Source: Leifsonia sp. 466MF
GTDB lineage: Bacteria > Actinomycetota > Actinomycetes > Actinomycetales > Microbacteriaceae
Length of the DNA: 64,000 bases
Assembly (NCBI RefSeq): GCF_900100265.1
Contig: NZ_LT629696.1
Span: 124,001 to 188,000, forward strand
Direction: 5' to 3'
Made by a program: the position numbers and the translations under genes. The stretch's first letter is position 1. Every line of letters begins with the position of its first letter. Below, one piece after another: positions 50,950 through 59,446 of the stretch. A model generated the notes under the pieces. It had not been told where the DNA came from. It worked only from the letters and a program-made list of their open reading frames with translations, and did no database searches.

Positions 50950-51315
50950 ATGCACGTTCCGCGCCCGTCGAAGGAGACCGAGGAGTTGTTCCGCTCGGTG
51001 GTGCCTGAGGCGCCCGATGTGCGCATCCGGCCGATGTTCGCCAACCTGGCCGCGTTCGTGAACGGCAACATGTTCGCCGGGCTGTTCGGCGACCAGGTCG
51101 GGGTGCGGCTTCCCGACCAGGCGGTGCGCGACGAGCTGCTGGCGATCGACGGCGCCGGCCCGTACGGACCGCCGGAGCGGCCCATGGGCGGGTACGTCGC
51201 GATGCCGGAGGCGTGGAAGTCGGAGCCCGACCGGCTGCGCGAGTGGATCGGCGTGGCGCTGGATCAGGTCCGGGCGATGCCGCCGAAGGCTCCGCGGGGT
51301 GCCGCGGCGAAGTGA
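50950..51315 (+). CDS. TfoX N-terminal-domain protein
   Basis: The 121-residue protein matches the TfoX/Sxy N-terminal domain: ETEELFRSVVPEAPDVRIRPMFANLAAFVNGNMFAGLFGDQVGVRLPD, then PMGGYVAMPEAWKSEPDRLREWI. The C-terminal TfoX domain is absent, as in many stand-alone actinobacterial members whose role is unknown. ATG 50950 has GAGGAGG at 5-base spacing. It is convergent with purQ, four bases between stops. Confidence 0.85.
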   Translation: MHVPRPSKETEELFRSVVPEAPDVRIRPMFANLAAFVNGNMFAGLFGDQVGVRLPDQAVRDELLAIDGAGPYGPPERPMGGYVAMPEAWKSEPDRLREWIGVALDQVRAMPPKAPRGAAAK

Positions 51316-51319
51316 GGCG

Positions 51320-52018
51320 TTACGCCTCGACGAGCGCCGAGCGGATGACGGACGTGAAGAAGGTGAGGCCGTCCGTGCCCGAGCGCATCGCGTCGGGGGT
51401 GTCCGGGCCGAAGCCGGGCTCGACCGCGTGCTCCGGGTGCGGCATGAGGCCGACCACGTTGCCGCGCTCGTTGCGGACACCGGCGATGTCGTCGAGCGAG
51501 CCGTTCGGGTTGACGTCCTTGTAGCGGAAGACGACGAGGCCTTCGCCCTCGAGTCGTGCGAGTTCTTCGGCCGACGCGATGAAGCCGCCCTCGCCGTTCT
51601 TCAGCGGGATGACGATCTCCTGGCCCTGCTCGAAGCCGCTCGTCCACGGCGTCTGCGTGTTCTCGACCGTGAGGTGCTGGTCGCGCCGGATGAAGGTGCC
51701 GTGGTCGTTGCGGATCAGCCCGCCGGCGACGAGGTGTGCCTCCGCCAGCATCTGGAAGCCGTTGCAGATGCCCAGCACGGGCATCCCCTTCTCGGCCGCA
51801 TCCACGACCTCGGTCATGATCGGCGAGAGGGAGGCGATGGCACCGCAGCGCAGGTAGTCGCCGTAGCTGAAGCCGCCCGGCAGCACGAGGGCGTCGACGC
51901 CCTGCAGGTCGTGCTCGCCGTGCCAGAGCGCGACCGGCTCGGCACCGGCGAGACGGACCGCGCGCAGTGCGTCGCGGTCGTCGAGCGAGCCGGGGAAGGT
52001 GATGACGCCGATGCGCAT
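51320..52018 (-). CDS. purQ: Phosphoribosylformylglycinamidine synthase, glutaminase subunit
   Basis: The 232-residue class I glutamine amidotransferase hydrolyses Gln and channels ammonia to PurL. It shows [30 protein letters not shown], the nucleophile Cys in [14 protein letters not shown], and the His-Glu of [11 protein letters not shown]. It overlaps purS by one base (TGATG). purL is not next to it. Confidence 0.97.
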   Translation of the reverse strand: MRIGVITFPGSLDDRDALRAVRLAGAEPVALWHGEHDLQGVDALVLPGGFSYGDYLRCGAIASLSPIMTEVVDAAEKGMPVLGICNGFQMLAEAHLVAGGLIRNDHGTFIRRDQHLTVENTQTPWTSGFEQGQEIVIPLKNGEGGFIASAEELARLEGEGLVVFRYKDVNPNGSLDDIAGVRNERGNVVGLMPHPEHAVEPGFGPDTPDAMRSGTDGLTFFTSVIRSALVEA

Positions 52019-52278
52019 CAGGCGTCCACCTCGGCCGGGTAGTGGATGCCCACCACGTCTTCGATCACGGAGTTGGACAGGATCTCGTCCGCGATCTCCT
52101 GCACCGTCGCGCGGACCGCGTCGTCGATGGGGCCGTCGACGGTCAGCTCGAAACGCTTGCCGACACGCACCCCGCTGACGACACCGCGACCGGTGCGGGC
52201 GAGCGCTCCGGCGACCGCCTTCCCCTGCGGGTCGAGCAGCTCAGCCTTGGGCATCACTTCAACAACGATCGTCGGCAC
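52018..52278 (-). CDS. purS: Phosphoribosylformylglycinamidine synthase, PurS subunit
   Basis: The 86-residue PurS starts [29 protein letters not shown] and has [14 protein letters not shown] and [13 protein letters not shown], the full family pattern. It bridges PurQ and PurL. GTG 52278 is chosen because the conserved domain begins at residue 2; the open frame continues upstream without homology. A TAGAAT at 52325-52330 could be its -10, with a leader of about 40 bases. Confidence 0.95.
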   Translation of the reverse strand: MPTIVVEVMPKAELLDPQGKAVAGALARTGRGVVSGVRVGKRFELTVDGPIDDAVRATVQEIADEILSNSVIEDVVGIHYPAEVDA

Positions 52279-52324
52279 GGGGACACTCCGCTCACTCGGG
52301 CGCAAAGGGTGGGGTTTCGCGTCG

Positions 52325-52330
52325 ATTCTA
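52325..52330 (-). promoter_or_regulatory. -10 candidate for purS-purQ
   Basis: TAGAAT on the minus strand, overlapping the end of the PaaX-type gene, with a leader of about 40 bases. No good -35. Confidence 0.35.
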
Positions 52331-53197
52331 CCGTGCGGAGACGGGGATGCGGTCCGGTGCCGCGACAGCTGCGGCATGGGCGACCGCGCGCTCCTCCAGG
52401 TCTGCGCGGAGCCGGCGGAACAGTTCCGCGGAGGCGGCGCCCGGCCAGTCCGGCCCGAGTGCTGCCGCAGGGAGCCCGGGATCGCGGTACGGGATCACGC
52501 GCCACTCGTCGAGGGCGCGCATCCACGTGGCGAACGCCTGGGCGTCGTCGAGGGGATGCGGCAGGTCGCCGAACCGCGCGAGGAACGACTCGTGCGCGGC
52601 GCGGATGGCCGGGAGGTCGTACCAGCGGGCGAGACCGGCGGCGAGGTCTCCGCGCGGGGCGGCATCCGCGAACATCGCCACGACCGGCGAGCCGGACGGG
52701 TGCACGTCGGCCGACGTCGTTGACACGGCGGAGGTCAGCTCCGCCTCCAGCGCCGCTGGCGCGATCCACAGGCCGTCGGCGACGGTGCCGCAGCCGAGCG
52801 CGGCGAGGCGGCGGCGCAACCGGTCACGCGAACCGCGGGCCCGCTCCGGGAAGGACAGCGAGAGCAGCAGCCAGCGGGATGCCTCCACGCGCTCGCCGAA
52901 GATGCGGGCGTCCCCGCGCTCCAGCATCGGAACGGCGGCGGGATCGAGGGCGTACCCGGCGACGCCGTCCTGGGGCTCCCGCCGCAGGACGCCCCGCGCG
53001 CACAGCCGCGCCAGGCTCGACCGGGCGGTCGCCGCGGGCACGCCGAGCGCATCCATGAGCCGGACGGCTCCCGCCGCGCTCATCCAGCCTCCGATCGGGC
53101 GCAGGACGCTGCCCACCACGGTGCGCAGCAGCGCCGTCGCGCTGCCGCTGGCGGCCTCGGGGTCGTCGCGGACGACGCGAGTGGCGAGCTCAGTCAT
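52328..53197 (-). CDS. PaaX-family transcriptional regulator
   Basis: The 289-residue protein has an N-terminal winged helix (LLRTVVGSVLRPIGGWMSAAGAVRLMDALGVPAATARSSLARLCARGVLRRE), a middle domain with the PaaX pattern (RWLLLSLSFPERARGSRDRLRRRLAALGCGTVADGLWIAP), and a C-terminal domain with WYDLPAIRAAHESFLARF and WRVIPYRDPGLPAAALGPDWPG. PaaX members repress aromatic degradation genes. It overlaps kynU by 8 bases, so it is the last gene of the kyn operon and a candidate autorepressor of it. Confidence 0.88.
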   Translation of the reverse strand: MTELATRVVRDDPEAASGSATALLRTVVGSVLRPIGGWMSAAGAVRLMDALGVPAATARSSLARLCARGVLRREPQDGVAGYALDPAAVPMLERGDARIFGERVEASRWLLLSLSFPERARGSRDRLRRRLAALGCGTVADGLWIAPAALEAELTSAVSTTSADVHPSGSPVVAMFADAAPRGDLAAGLARWYDLPAIRAAHESFLARFGDLPHPLDDAQAFATWMRALDEWRVIPYRDPGLPAAALGPDWPGAASAELFRRLRADLEERAVAHAAAVAAPDRIPVSAR

Positions 53198-54464
53198 GGG
53201 TCAGCTCGCCGAGGGCGTCGCGCACCGCGGCCATCCCGGCGCAGACCTCCTCGAAGCTGGTGCTGAGCGGCGAGAGGCCGACGCGCAGTCCGTCCGGATC
53301 GCGGTAGTCGGGGATGACGTCGCGCTGCCACAGCAGTGCCGTGACCTCGCGCATGGCCGGGTGGCTGAGCGTGATGTGACCGCCGCGGCGCTCCGGGTCG
53401 CGCGGCGACGCGAGGGTCACTCCGAGCGGGGTCAGCCACTCGTCGGCGAGGGCGACCGTGAACTCCGTCAGTGCGACCGACTTGGCCCGCACCGCGTCCA
53501 TCCCGGCCTCCTCGATCATCGCGACGGTGTCGCGCATCGCGAGCATCCCGACGATGGGAGGTGTTCCGCTGAGGAAGCGCCGGATGTTGTCGGCCGGCAC
53601 GTATTCCGGGCCCATCAGGAAGACGTCGCCGGCGCCCATCCACCCCTGGATCGGCTGGGTGAGGCGCGGGATGAGCCGCGCGTTCACGTAGCCGAAGGCG
53701 GGCGAGCCGGGGCCGCCGTTGAGGTACTTGTACGTGCAGCCGACGGCGAGGTCGACTCCCGCCTCGTCGAGCTGGATCGGCACCGACCCGGCGGAGTGGC
53801 AGAGGTCCCACAGCACCAGCGCGCCCGCATCGTGGACGATGCGCGTGATCGTGTGCAGCTCGGCCAGGAAGCCGGACCGGTAGGCGACGTGGCTGAGCAC
53901 GACGAGGGCGGTCTGCGGTCCGACGACCGCAGCGACCTGCTCCGGCGTCACCCCCGCCTCGGTGTCCGCCTCGATCCACACCAGGCGCAGCCCGCGCTCG
54001 CGCGCGATGCCGTCGAGCAGGTAGCGGTCGGTCGGGAAGTTGTCTGTGTCGAGCACGATCTCGCTGCGCTCCGGGAGGCTGTCGACGGCCGCTCGGGCCA
54101 GCTTGTAGAGGAGGACCGTGGTCGAGTCGCCGATGAAGGTCTGGCCCGGCGCTGCGCCGAGCGCCGCACGCCCCAGGTCGTCGCCGATGGCGAACGGCAG
54201 CTCCATCCACTCCTCGTCCCACCCGCGGATGAGCCGGTCGCCCCACCCCTCGACGAGGAAGCGCTGGATGCGCTCGATGCTCGCGCGCGTCGGGCGGCCG
54301 AGCGAGTTGCCGTCGAAGTAGGCGGTCACCGCGCTCGTGCCGTCGTCGATGCCGGCGAAACGGGTGCGGAAGGCCGCAAGCGGGTCGGCCGCATCCAGGG
54401 CGCGGGCAGCGGTCAGCGGATCGGGCGACAGGGCGGCGGGAGGGGCGATGTCGAAGTCGGTCAT
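53190..54464 (-). CDS. kynU: Kynureninase
   Basis: The 424-residue PLP enzyme cleaves kynurenine to anthranilate and alanine. The sequence shows YFDGNSLGRPTRAS, FIGDSTTVLLYKLARAAVDSLP, SHVAYRSGFLAEL, the PLP-binding Asp in LWDLCHSAGSVPI, and the Schiff-base Lys 246 in GCTYKYLNGGPG. Length and motif order are standard. It overlaps the amidohydrolase gene by ATGA and the PaaX gene by 8 bases. Confidence 0.95.
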   Translation of the reverse strand: MTDFDIAPPAALSPDPLTAARALDAADPLAAFRTRFAGIDDGTSAVTAYFDGNSLGRPTRASIERIQRFLVEGWGDRLIRGWDEEWMELPFAIGDDLGRAALGAAPGQTFIGDSTTVLLYKLARAAVDSLPERSEIVLDTDNFPTDRYLLDGIARERGLRLVWIEADTEAGVTPEQVAAVVGPQTALVVLSHVAYRSGFLAELHTITRIVHDAGALVLWDLCHSAGSVPIQLDEAGVDLAVGCTYKYLNGGPGSPAFGYVNARLIPRLTQPIQGWMGAGDVFLMGPEYVPADNIRRFLSGTPPIVGMLAMRDTVAMIEEAGMDAVRAKSVALTEFTVALADEWLTPLGVTLASPRDPERRGGHITLSHPAMREVTALLWQRDVIPDYRDPDGLRVGLSPLSTSFEEVCAGMAAVRDALGELTHD

Positions 54465-55621
54465 GCGTGATCCTTGGGGGTGGAGGGGCGAGGGGATGCG
54501 GTGGGAGCGTCGGTGCTCAGGGTGCCGTCGGCCGCCGCTCGGGTGAGCGCGCGGGCCGTCAGCCCGCGAGCTGCGGCGAGCCAGCCGGGCAGGGCGTCCG
54601 GCTCAGCAGCGGGCGGCGTGGGCAGCCAGGCCAGGCGCGGGCCGACGGTCGGCACGACGTGGTCGTCGGGGCGGCGCAGGCCGGCGATGGACCGGATCAG
54701 GGCGTCGGGCTCGACGCCCGCGTCGAGCATCCCGCGCAGCTCCCGCTCGTTCACGCCGACGGCGAGTGGACCGTTGCCGAGATCGGTCCCGTAGAGCACG
54801 AGGCCGCCCGCGCGCGCGAACCGGCCCAGGTTCTCAGACGCGATGCCGTGCTGCTCGGTGGGATCTCCCCAGCCGTGGATGTCGAGGGTGCTGACCCAGC
54901 CGATGCCGCGGCGGACGCATTCGGCGATGAGCTCGTCGTCGATGCGCTCGGTGAACGGCGTGTGGGCGAGCTGGTCGGCGCCCGCCCGGACCGCTCGCGC
55001 AGTCTGACCGTCACCCTGCACGTGGACCGTGACGGGAACGCCCTGCGCGTGGGATTCCGCGACGATGCTGTGGAGAACGTGATCGTCCACAGTTTCGCCG
55101 GCCTCGGTGTTGAGCGTGACCTTGATGCGGGAGGCTCCCATCATGATGTTCGCCCGAACCGCAAGCCGTGCCTCGCGCTCGCCGCCCACCTCCGTCGAGG
55201 AGCCCGGCGGTCCCCACCCGGCGTTGACCGGGTAGCCGCCCTCGCAGGTGATCAGCGATCCGACGATCGCGACGGCCGGACGCGTGAGGTCGTCCGCGAG
55301 CCAGCCGGCCGCGACAGCAGGAACCCAACCGAGGTCGATCGCGTGCGTGATGCCTCCGGCGAAGACGGCGTGCTGATCGGTCAGACCGACGTGCGTGTGA
55401 TGGTCGGTGAGCCGAGGGAAGAGCGTGCCGCCGAGGTGGTGGTGCGCTGCGCGCGCCGGGATGTCGTCGACCGGGTGGAGGCGCTCGCCGTCGCTGCGGA
55501 AGGTGGTGGGGCCGAGGAAGCGGTGGCCGTTCCAGACGGCGTCGACCGTGAGGTAAGCGTCGGTGCCTGTGGGTTGGGCGGTGCCGCCGGGGTAGGCGGC
55601 GCCTGCGGACTGCTCGTTCAT
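54461..55621 (-). CDS. Amidohydrolase, candidate N-formylkynurenine formamidase
   Basis: The 386-residue metal-dependent TIM-barrel hydrolase has a complete ligand set: His 75 and His 77 in LTDHHTHVG, Lys 167 in SRIKVTLN, His 200 in VTVHVQG, His 220 in QLAHTPF, and Asp 280 in LYGTDLGN. It lies between kynA and kynU with 4-base overlaps at both ends. The pathway needs a formamidase at this step, and no KynB- or AFMID-type gene is visible. The role is inferred from position. Confidence 0.75.
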   Translation of the reverse strand: MNEQSAGAAYPGGTAQPTGTDAYLTVDAVWNGHRFLGPTTFRSDGERLHPVDDIPARAAHHHLGGTLFPRLTDHHTHVGLTDQHAVFAGGITHAIDLGWVPAVAAGWLADDLTRPAVAIVGSLITCEGGYPVNAGWGPPGSSTEVGGEREARLAVRANIMMGASRIKVTLNTEAGETVDDHVLHSIVAESHAQGVPVTVHVQGDGQTARAVRAGADQLAHTPFTERIDDELIAECVRRGIGWVSTLDIHGWGDPTEQHGIASENLGRFARAGGLVLYGTDLGNGPLAVGVNERELRGMLDAGVEPDALIRSIAGLRRPDDHVVPTVGPRLAWLPTPPAAEPDALPGWLAAARGLTARALTRAAADGTLSTDAPTASPRPSTPKDHA

Positions 55622-56478
55622 GCGGGCGCTCCGATCTCGGTGCGGACGGCGTAGAGCTCGGGGAAGAACGTGAGTTCGAGCGCCTTCTGCAGGAACGCGG
55701 CTCCCGTCGACCCGCCGGTCCCGGTCTTCATGCCGATGGTGCGCTGCACGGTCTTCAGATGGCGGAAGCGCCAGAGCTGGAAGTTGTCCTCCAGGTCGAC
55801 GAACTCCTCGCAGGCCTCGTACTCGGGCCAATGGTCGTTGGCGTGCTCGTAGATCTCGCGGAACACCGGTACCAGCTCCGGGGTGAAGACGTGCGCCTGT
55901 GTGACGTCCCGCTCCAGCAGCGAGGTCGGCACGGCGAAACCGGCCCGCGCCAGGTAGCGCAGGAACTCGTCGTAGATGCTGGGCGCATCCAACAGCTGCG
56001 CGAGGAGGGCGTGGGCGACCGGGTCGCTCTCGAAGACGCTCAGCATGCGGCGGTTCTTGTTGCCGAGCACGAACTCGACGGCGCGGTACTGGTACGACTG
56101 GAAGCCGGACGAGTTGCCGAGGAAGCCCCGGAACTCCGCGTACTCGGTCGGGGTGAGCGTCGCGAGCACCGACCACTGCTCGGTGAGCGTGCGCTGGATG
56201 TGCTTCACGCGGGCGATGCGCTTGAGTGCCGGCGAGAGGTCGTCGGCGCGCAGAAGGTCGCGCGCCGACTCGAGTTCGTGGAGCACGAGCTTCAGCCACA
56301 GCTCCGTCGTCTGGTGCTGGATGATGAACAGCAGTTCGTCGTGATGCTCCGGGCGGCTCACCGGTCGCTGCGCGCTGAGCAGCGTGTCGAGCTCCAGGTA
56401 GGAGCCGTACGACATCCGCTCCCGGAAGTCGGTGACGATGTCGGGATCGAACTCTCGGGTGTTGTCGCCGTCGGCCAT
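55618..56478 (-). CDS. kynA: Tryptophan 2,3-dioxygenase
   Basis: The 286-residue heme dioxygenase opens the indole ring of tryptophan to N-formylkynurenine. Characteristic pieces are MSYGSYLELDTLLSAQ, HHDELLFIIQHQTTELWLKLVLHEL, FLGNSSGFQSYQYRAVEF, and LWRFRHLKTVQRTIGMKTGTGGSTGAAFLQ, which contains the heme-ligand His. ATG 56478 lies six bases after a clear -10, so the frame extension upstream is not used. First gene of the kyn operon. Confidence 0.95.
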   Translation of the reverse strand: MADGDNTREFDPDIVTDFRERMSYGSYLELDTLLSAQRPVSRPEHHDELLFIIQHQTTELWLKLVLHELESARDLLRADDLSPALKRIARVKHIQRTLTEQWSVLATLTPTEYAEFRGFLGNSSGFQSYQYRAVEFVLGNKNRRMLSVFESDPVAHALLAQLLDAPSIYDEFLRYLARAGFAVPTSLLERDVTQAHVFTPELVPVFREIYEHANDHWPEYEACEEFVDLEDNFQLWRFRHLKTVQRTIGMKTGTGGSTGAAFLQKALELTFFPELYAVRTEIGAPA

Positions 56479-56484
56479 GCTGCA

Positions 56485-56513
56485 ATTCTGCGCCGACCGT
56501 CGCAATAGTGCAA
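56485..56513 (-). promoter_or_regulatory. Promoter of the kyn operon, leaderless
   Basis: Minus strand TTGCAC (56508-56513), a 17-base spacer, CAGAAT (56485-56490), six bases, ATG 56478. The segment also forms an imperfect inverted repeat (TGCAATTCTGCG with CGCAATAGTGCA), possibly the PaaX-type site. Confidence 0.6.
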
Positions 56514-56542
56514 CAGCGGTTGCGGCCGCGGGCGCGGCCCGC

Positions 56543-57172
56543 TCAGCCGACGATCACTCGGGGCAGGTGGCCCGACGCGGTGAGGAGCCCGATCGCCACG
56601 GCCACAGCGATCGCCAGGACCGCGCTCAGGAAGAAACCGCGACGGCCACGGCGCGACCTGACGCACAGGACGCCGATCGCTCCGAACAGCACCCCCTCCA
56701 CCAGGAACCAGGGTTCGTTCCCGAACAGGTCCTGCAGGTCGGCAGCGCGCACGTCCACGGACGACCAGAGGGCTGACGGGTAGGCGACGGCCAGGGCGCC
56801 GCCGATGCTGAGCACGCGCACCGTCATGTCGACGAGGGCGTGCATCACGCAGCCGACCGCCACCGCCCAGCATCCGACCACGTACGCGATGCGGAACCGC
56901 GTCGAGCGTATCCGCGGCGCCAGAAGCGCTGCGCCCGCCCCGAGAAGCAGTGCGACCATCGCGAACGCGTTGATGGCGGCGAAGGTGGCGTGCGCGTCGC
57001 CTCGGAGCCGGCCTGGAAGCGCAAGCGTGCCGCCGAAGGCGTAGTAACCGCGGTAGAGCGCGTAGAGCGTCGACCAGCCGGCGGCCGTCCACGCCAGTGA
57101 GCGCAGACCGCGTGGCGTATCGTGCTCCGATTCCGGCGACGGAGGTCTCCGCGGAGCCGGCGCGATCGTCAC
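56543..57172 (-). CDS. Polytopic membrane protein of unknown function
   Basis: The 209-residue protein has five likely helices, about 27-45, 65-87, 95-113, 120-138 and 155-205 (in two parts). Near the N terminus, WTAAGWSTLYALYRGYYAFGGTLALPG resembles DUF3995-like proteins, but this is uncertain. GTG 57172. It lies between the PhzF gene and kynA on the same strand, but the kyn promoter is downstream of it. Confidence 0.7.
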   Translation of the reverse strand: MTIAPAPRRPPSPESEHDTPRGLRSLAWTAAGWSTLYALYRGYYAFGGTLALPGRLRGDAHATFAAINAFAMVALLLGAGAALLAPRIRSTRFRIAYVVGCWAVAVGCVMHALVDMTVRVLSIGGALAVAYPSALWSSVDVRAADLQDLFGNEPWFLVEGVLFGAIGVLCVRSRRGRRGFFLSAVLAIAVAVAIGLLTASGHLPRVIVG

Positions 57173-57215
57173 GTGCGGAGGCTCTCCGCGTCGCGACGCG
57201 GGCGTACGCGGGCGC

Positions 57216-58094
57216 TCACAGCCGCAGGATCCCTTCGGCGACGACCAGCCCCGTGCCGGAGAGTTCGATCCGGTCGTCGTCCACGGTGACCCGCAGCCTG
57301 CTGGGGCGGCCGAGGGCCGCTCCCTGGATGATCGTCACCTGACCGCCCGGCGCCCGCAGGCCATCGCGGACGAGCAGTGCGGCGAGCGGGCCGGCGGCGG
57401 TCCCGGTGGCGGGATCCTCCGCGATGCCGACCGTCGGGTTGAAGAACCGGGCATAGGCGTCGGCCCCGTCGTCCCGATTTCCGGTGGAGTAGATGTAGCA
57501 GCCTTCGGCTTCGACCGACACCAGCAGGGCAGCCAGTCGGCCGGTGTCCGGGATCGCGTCGTCGACGGCCGAGCGCCCCTTCAGCGGGACCAAGAGGTGA
57601 GCCACGCCGGTGGACACCACCTGGGCCGGGGCCGGCGCGACCTGGTCCGCATCCAGCGCGAGGATCTCCGGAAGCTCGCGATGCCGGTCCACTGCGCGAA
57701 GGAAACGGGGCGGAGCCTGCCTCATCGTGACCGTGGGCGGATGACCGGGCTTCCGATCGACGCCCACAGGCAGCAACTCGTCGCCGATCTGCTGCCGGAA
57801 CTCGGTGCGGTCGCCGGGAAGCGTCCCCGATCCCGCGAGCCAGATCCACGCGCCCATCGCGTTGTGCCCGGCGCCTCCGACTTCGACCCCGGCCGGGGTG
57901 AAGGAGCGTAGACGGTGGTCGGCGCCCGGCGAGGTCGGCGCCACCAGGAACGTGGTCTCCGACTGGTTGAACTCCCGCGCGATCGCCTTCAGCTGGGCCG
58001 TCGTGAGCGCATCTGCCGATGGCACGAGGGGCAGCGGGTTCCCCGTGAGTGCCGTGTCCGCGAAGACGTCGACCCAGAAGAAGCGCACATCCAC
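57216..58094 (-). CDS. PhzF-family isomerase-like protein
   Basis: The 292-residue protein has the PhzF/DapF-like duplicated fold: FFWVDVFADTALTGNPLPLVP, FNQSETTFLVAP (catalytic Glu), LRSFTPAGVEVGGAGHNAMG, and in the second half EDPATGTAAGPLAALLV. PhzF relatives catalyse isomerisations of unknown substrates in most bacteria. GTG 58094 has GAGAGGAG at 6-base spacing, so the longer frame upstream is unnecessary. Divergent from the HpnW-type gene. Confidence 0.88.
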   Translation of the reverse strand: MDVRFFWVDVFADTALTGNPLPLVPSADALTTAQLKAIAREFNQSETTFLVAPTSPGADHRLRSFTPAGVEVGGAGHNAMGAWIWLAGSGTLPGDRTEFRQQIGDELLPVGVDRKPGHPPTVTMRQAPPRFLRAVDRHRELPEILALDADQVAPAPAQVVSTGVAHLLVPLKGRSAVDDAIPDTGRLAALLVSVEAEGCYIYSTGNRDDGADAYARFFNPTVGIAEDPATGTAAGPLAALLVRDGLRAPGGQVTIIQGAALGRPSRLRVTVDDDRIELSGTGLVVAEGILRL

Positions 58095-58172
58095 CGCCGG
58101 CTCCTCTCCGCCTCTGATGCTCTCACGCGCACCCGCCGTCCGCACCCCGTTCACCCCCGCGTTACCTCCAGT

Positions 58173-58188
58173 TGCGACGACCGTCGCA
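58173..58188. promoter_or_regulatory. Palindrome upstream of the phosphonate genes
   Basis: TGCGAC-GACC-GTCGCA, perfect 6-bp arms, 10 bases before a TAGCGT -10 candidate (58198-58203). Possible operator for the genes at 58260 onward. Confidence 0.4.
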
Positions 58189-58259
58189 CCGGGCTCCTAG
58201 CGTTGCGCACTGACCCACGAACAAGGCACGCGGTGAGCGGGGACGCAGGGAGGCTCCGG

Positions 58260-59417
58260 ATGGGCAGGCACTACGACCTCGCGGTGGTCGGCGCCGGGAT
58301 CGTCGGCCTCGGACATGCCGTCGCCGCGCTTCGGCGAGGACTGACCGTCGCCGTGATCGACCGGGCGTCCGGCGTGCAGGGCGCGTCCGTCCGCAACTTC
58401 GGCCATCTCGGCATCACGGGTCAGGAGGGCGAGGCTCGGGCCTACGCCGAGCTCGCCCGGGAACTGTGGCTGACCCTCGCTCCGGAGGCCGGGTTCTGGC
58501 TGCGCGAGTCCGGCAGCGTCGTGGTGGCACGGGCGGACGACGAGCTCGCCGTGCTGGAGGAGTTCCGCGAGCGGCGGGGCGGCCACGATGTCCGGCTTCT
58601 CACTCCCGCCGAGGTGCGGGAGCGCGTCCCGGTCGCCGACGGCGTCGCGGTGGGCGGCGCGCTGTTTCCCTCCGACCTGCAGATCGACCCGCGGGAGGCC
58701 GCGGCGGCGATCGTCCGCTGGCTGGATGCCCACGGCGTCGACTTCTTCTGGCAGACCGCGGCCGCCGGCGTGGAGCCGGGACTGGTCCGCACGCCCCGCG
58801 GACGCGTGGCCGCCGACGCTGTCGTCGTCGCCGTCGGGCATGACGTCGACCACCTGTTCCCGGGCATCGCGGAGGCGCACGGCATCGAGAGCTGCGGCCT
58901 GGACATGATGCTCGTAGAGGCCGCGCTCGACCTTCCCCTGGCCGCGCCGGTGCTCACCGGCTGGTCCCTGGTCCGCTACTCCGGCTTCGCCCGGACGCCC
59001 AGCGCCGAGGCTGTGCGCGAGCGGCTCGCCGTCGAGCAGCCGGCGCTGGCGGCGATGGACGTCAACCTCATGTTCACGCAGCGGCCCGACGGCACCCTGA
59101 TCGTCGGCGACACGCACGCGCGCGGGGCGGATGCGTCGCCGTTCCAGCACGAGGAGGCGTTCGCCCTCCTGCTGGAGCAGACGCGCGAGCTTTTCGGCGT
59201 CGCCGACCTCAGGGTGCGGGAGCGCTGGCAGGGCGTCTACGCCGCCGCACCGGACGAGTTCCTGGTGGCCGCTCCGGCACCCGGCGTCCGGGTCGTCTCC
59301 GTCACGACCGGCATCGGGATGACCACCGGTCTCGGCCTCGCCGACCGCGTCGTCGACGAGCTCTTCTCCGACGCCCCCGGCGCGCTGATCCCCGCGGGCG
59401 CCGCCCGCGTCCGCTAG
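58260..59417 (+). CDS. FAD-dependent oxidoreductase of the HpnW (TIGR03364) type
   Basis: The 385-residue DadA-like flavoprotein starts HYDLAVVGAGIVGLGHAVAALRRG (FAD dinucleotide motif) and has GASVRNFGHLGITGQEGEA, then a C-terminal GVYAAAPDEFLVAAP and TTGIGMTTGLGLADRVV (second FAD contact). This matches the group linked to aminoethylphosphonate breakdown, where an FAD oxidase can remove the amino group to give phosphonoacetaldehyde. ATG 58260 has AGGGAGG at 6-base spacing. The next two genes complete the set. Confidence 0.85.
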   Translation: MGRHYDLAVVGAGIVGLGHAVAALRRGLTVAVIDRASGVQGASVRNFGHLGITGQEGEARAYAELARELWLTLAPEAGFWLRESGSVVVARADDELAVLEEFRERRGGHDVRLLTPAEVRERVPVADGVAVGGALFPSDLQIDPREAAAAIVRWLDAHGVDFFWQTAAAGVEPGLVRTPRGRVAADAVVVAVGHDVDHLFPGIAEAHGIESCGLDMMLVEAALDLPLAAPVLTGWSLVRYSGFARTPSAEAVRERLAVEQPALAAMDVNLMFTQRPDGTLIVGDTHARGADASPFQHEEAFALLLEQTRELFGVADLRVRERWQGVYAAAPDEFLVAAPAPGVRVVSVTTGIGMTTGLGLADRVVDELFSDAPGALIPAGAARVR

Positions 59418-59446
59418 ACAGCACCATCGCAACGAAAGGCACCATC

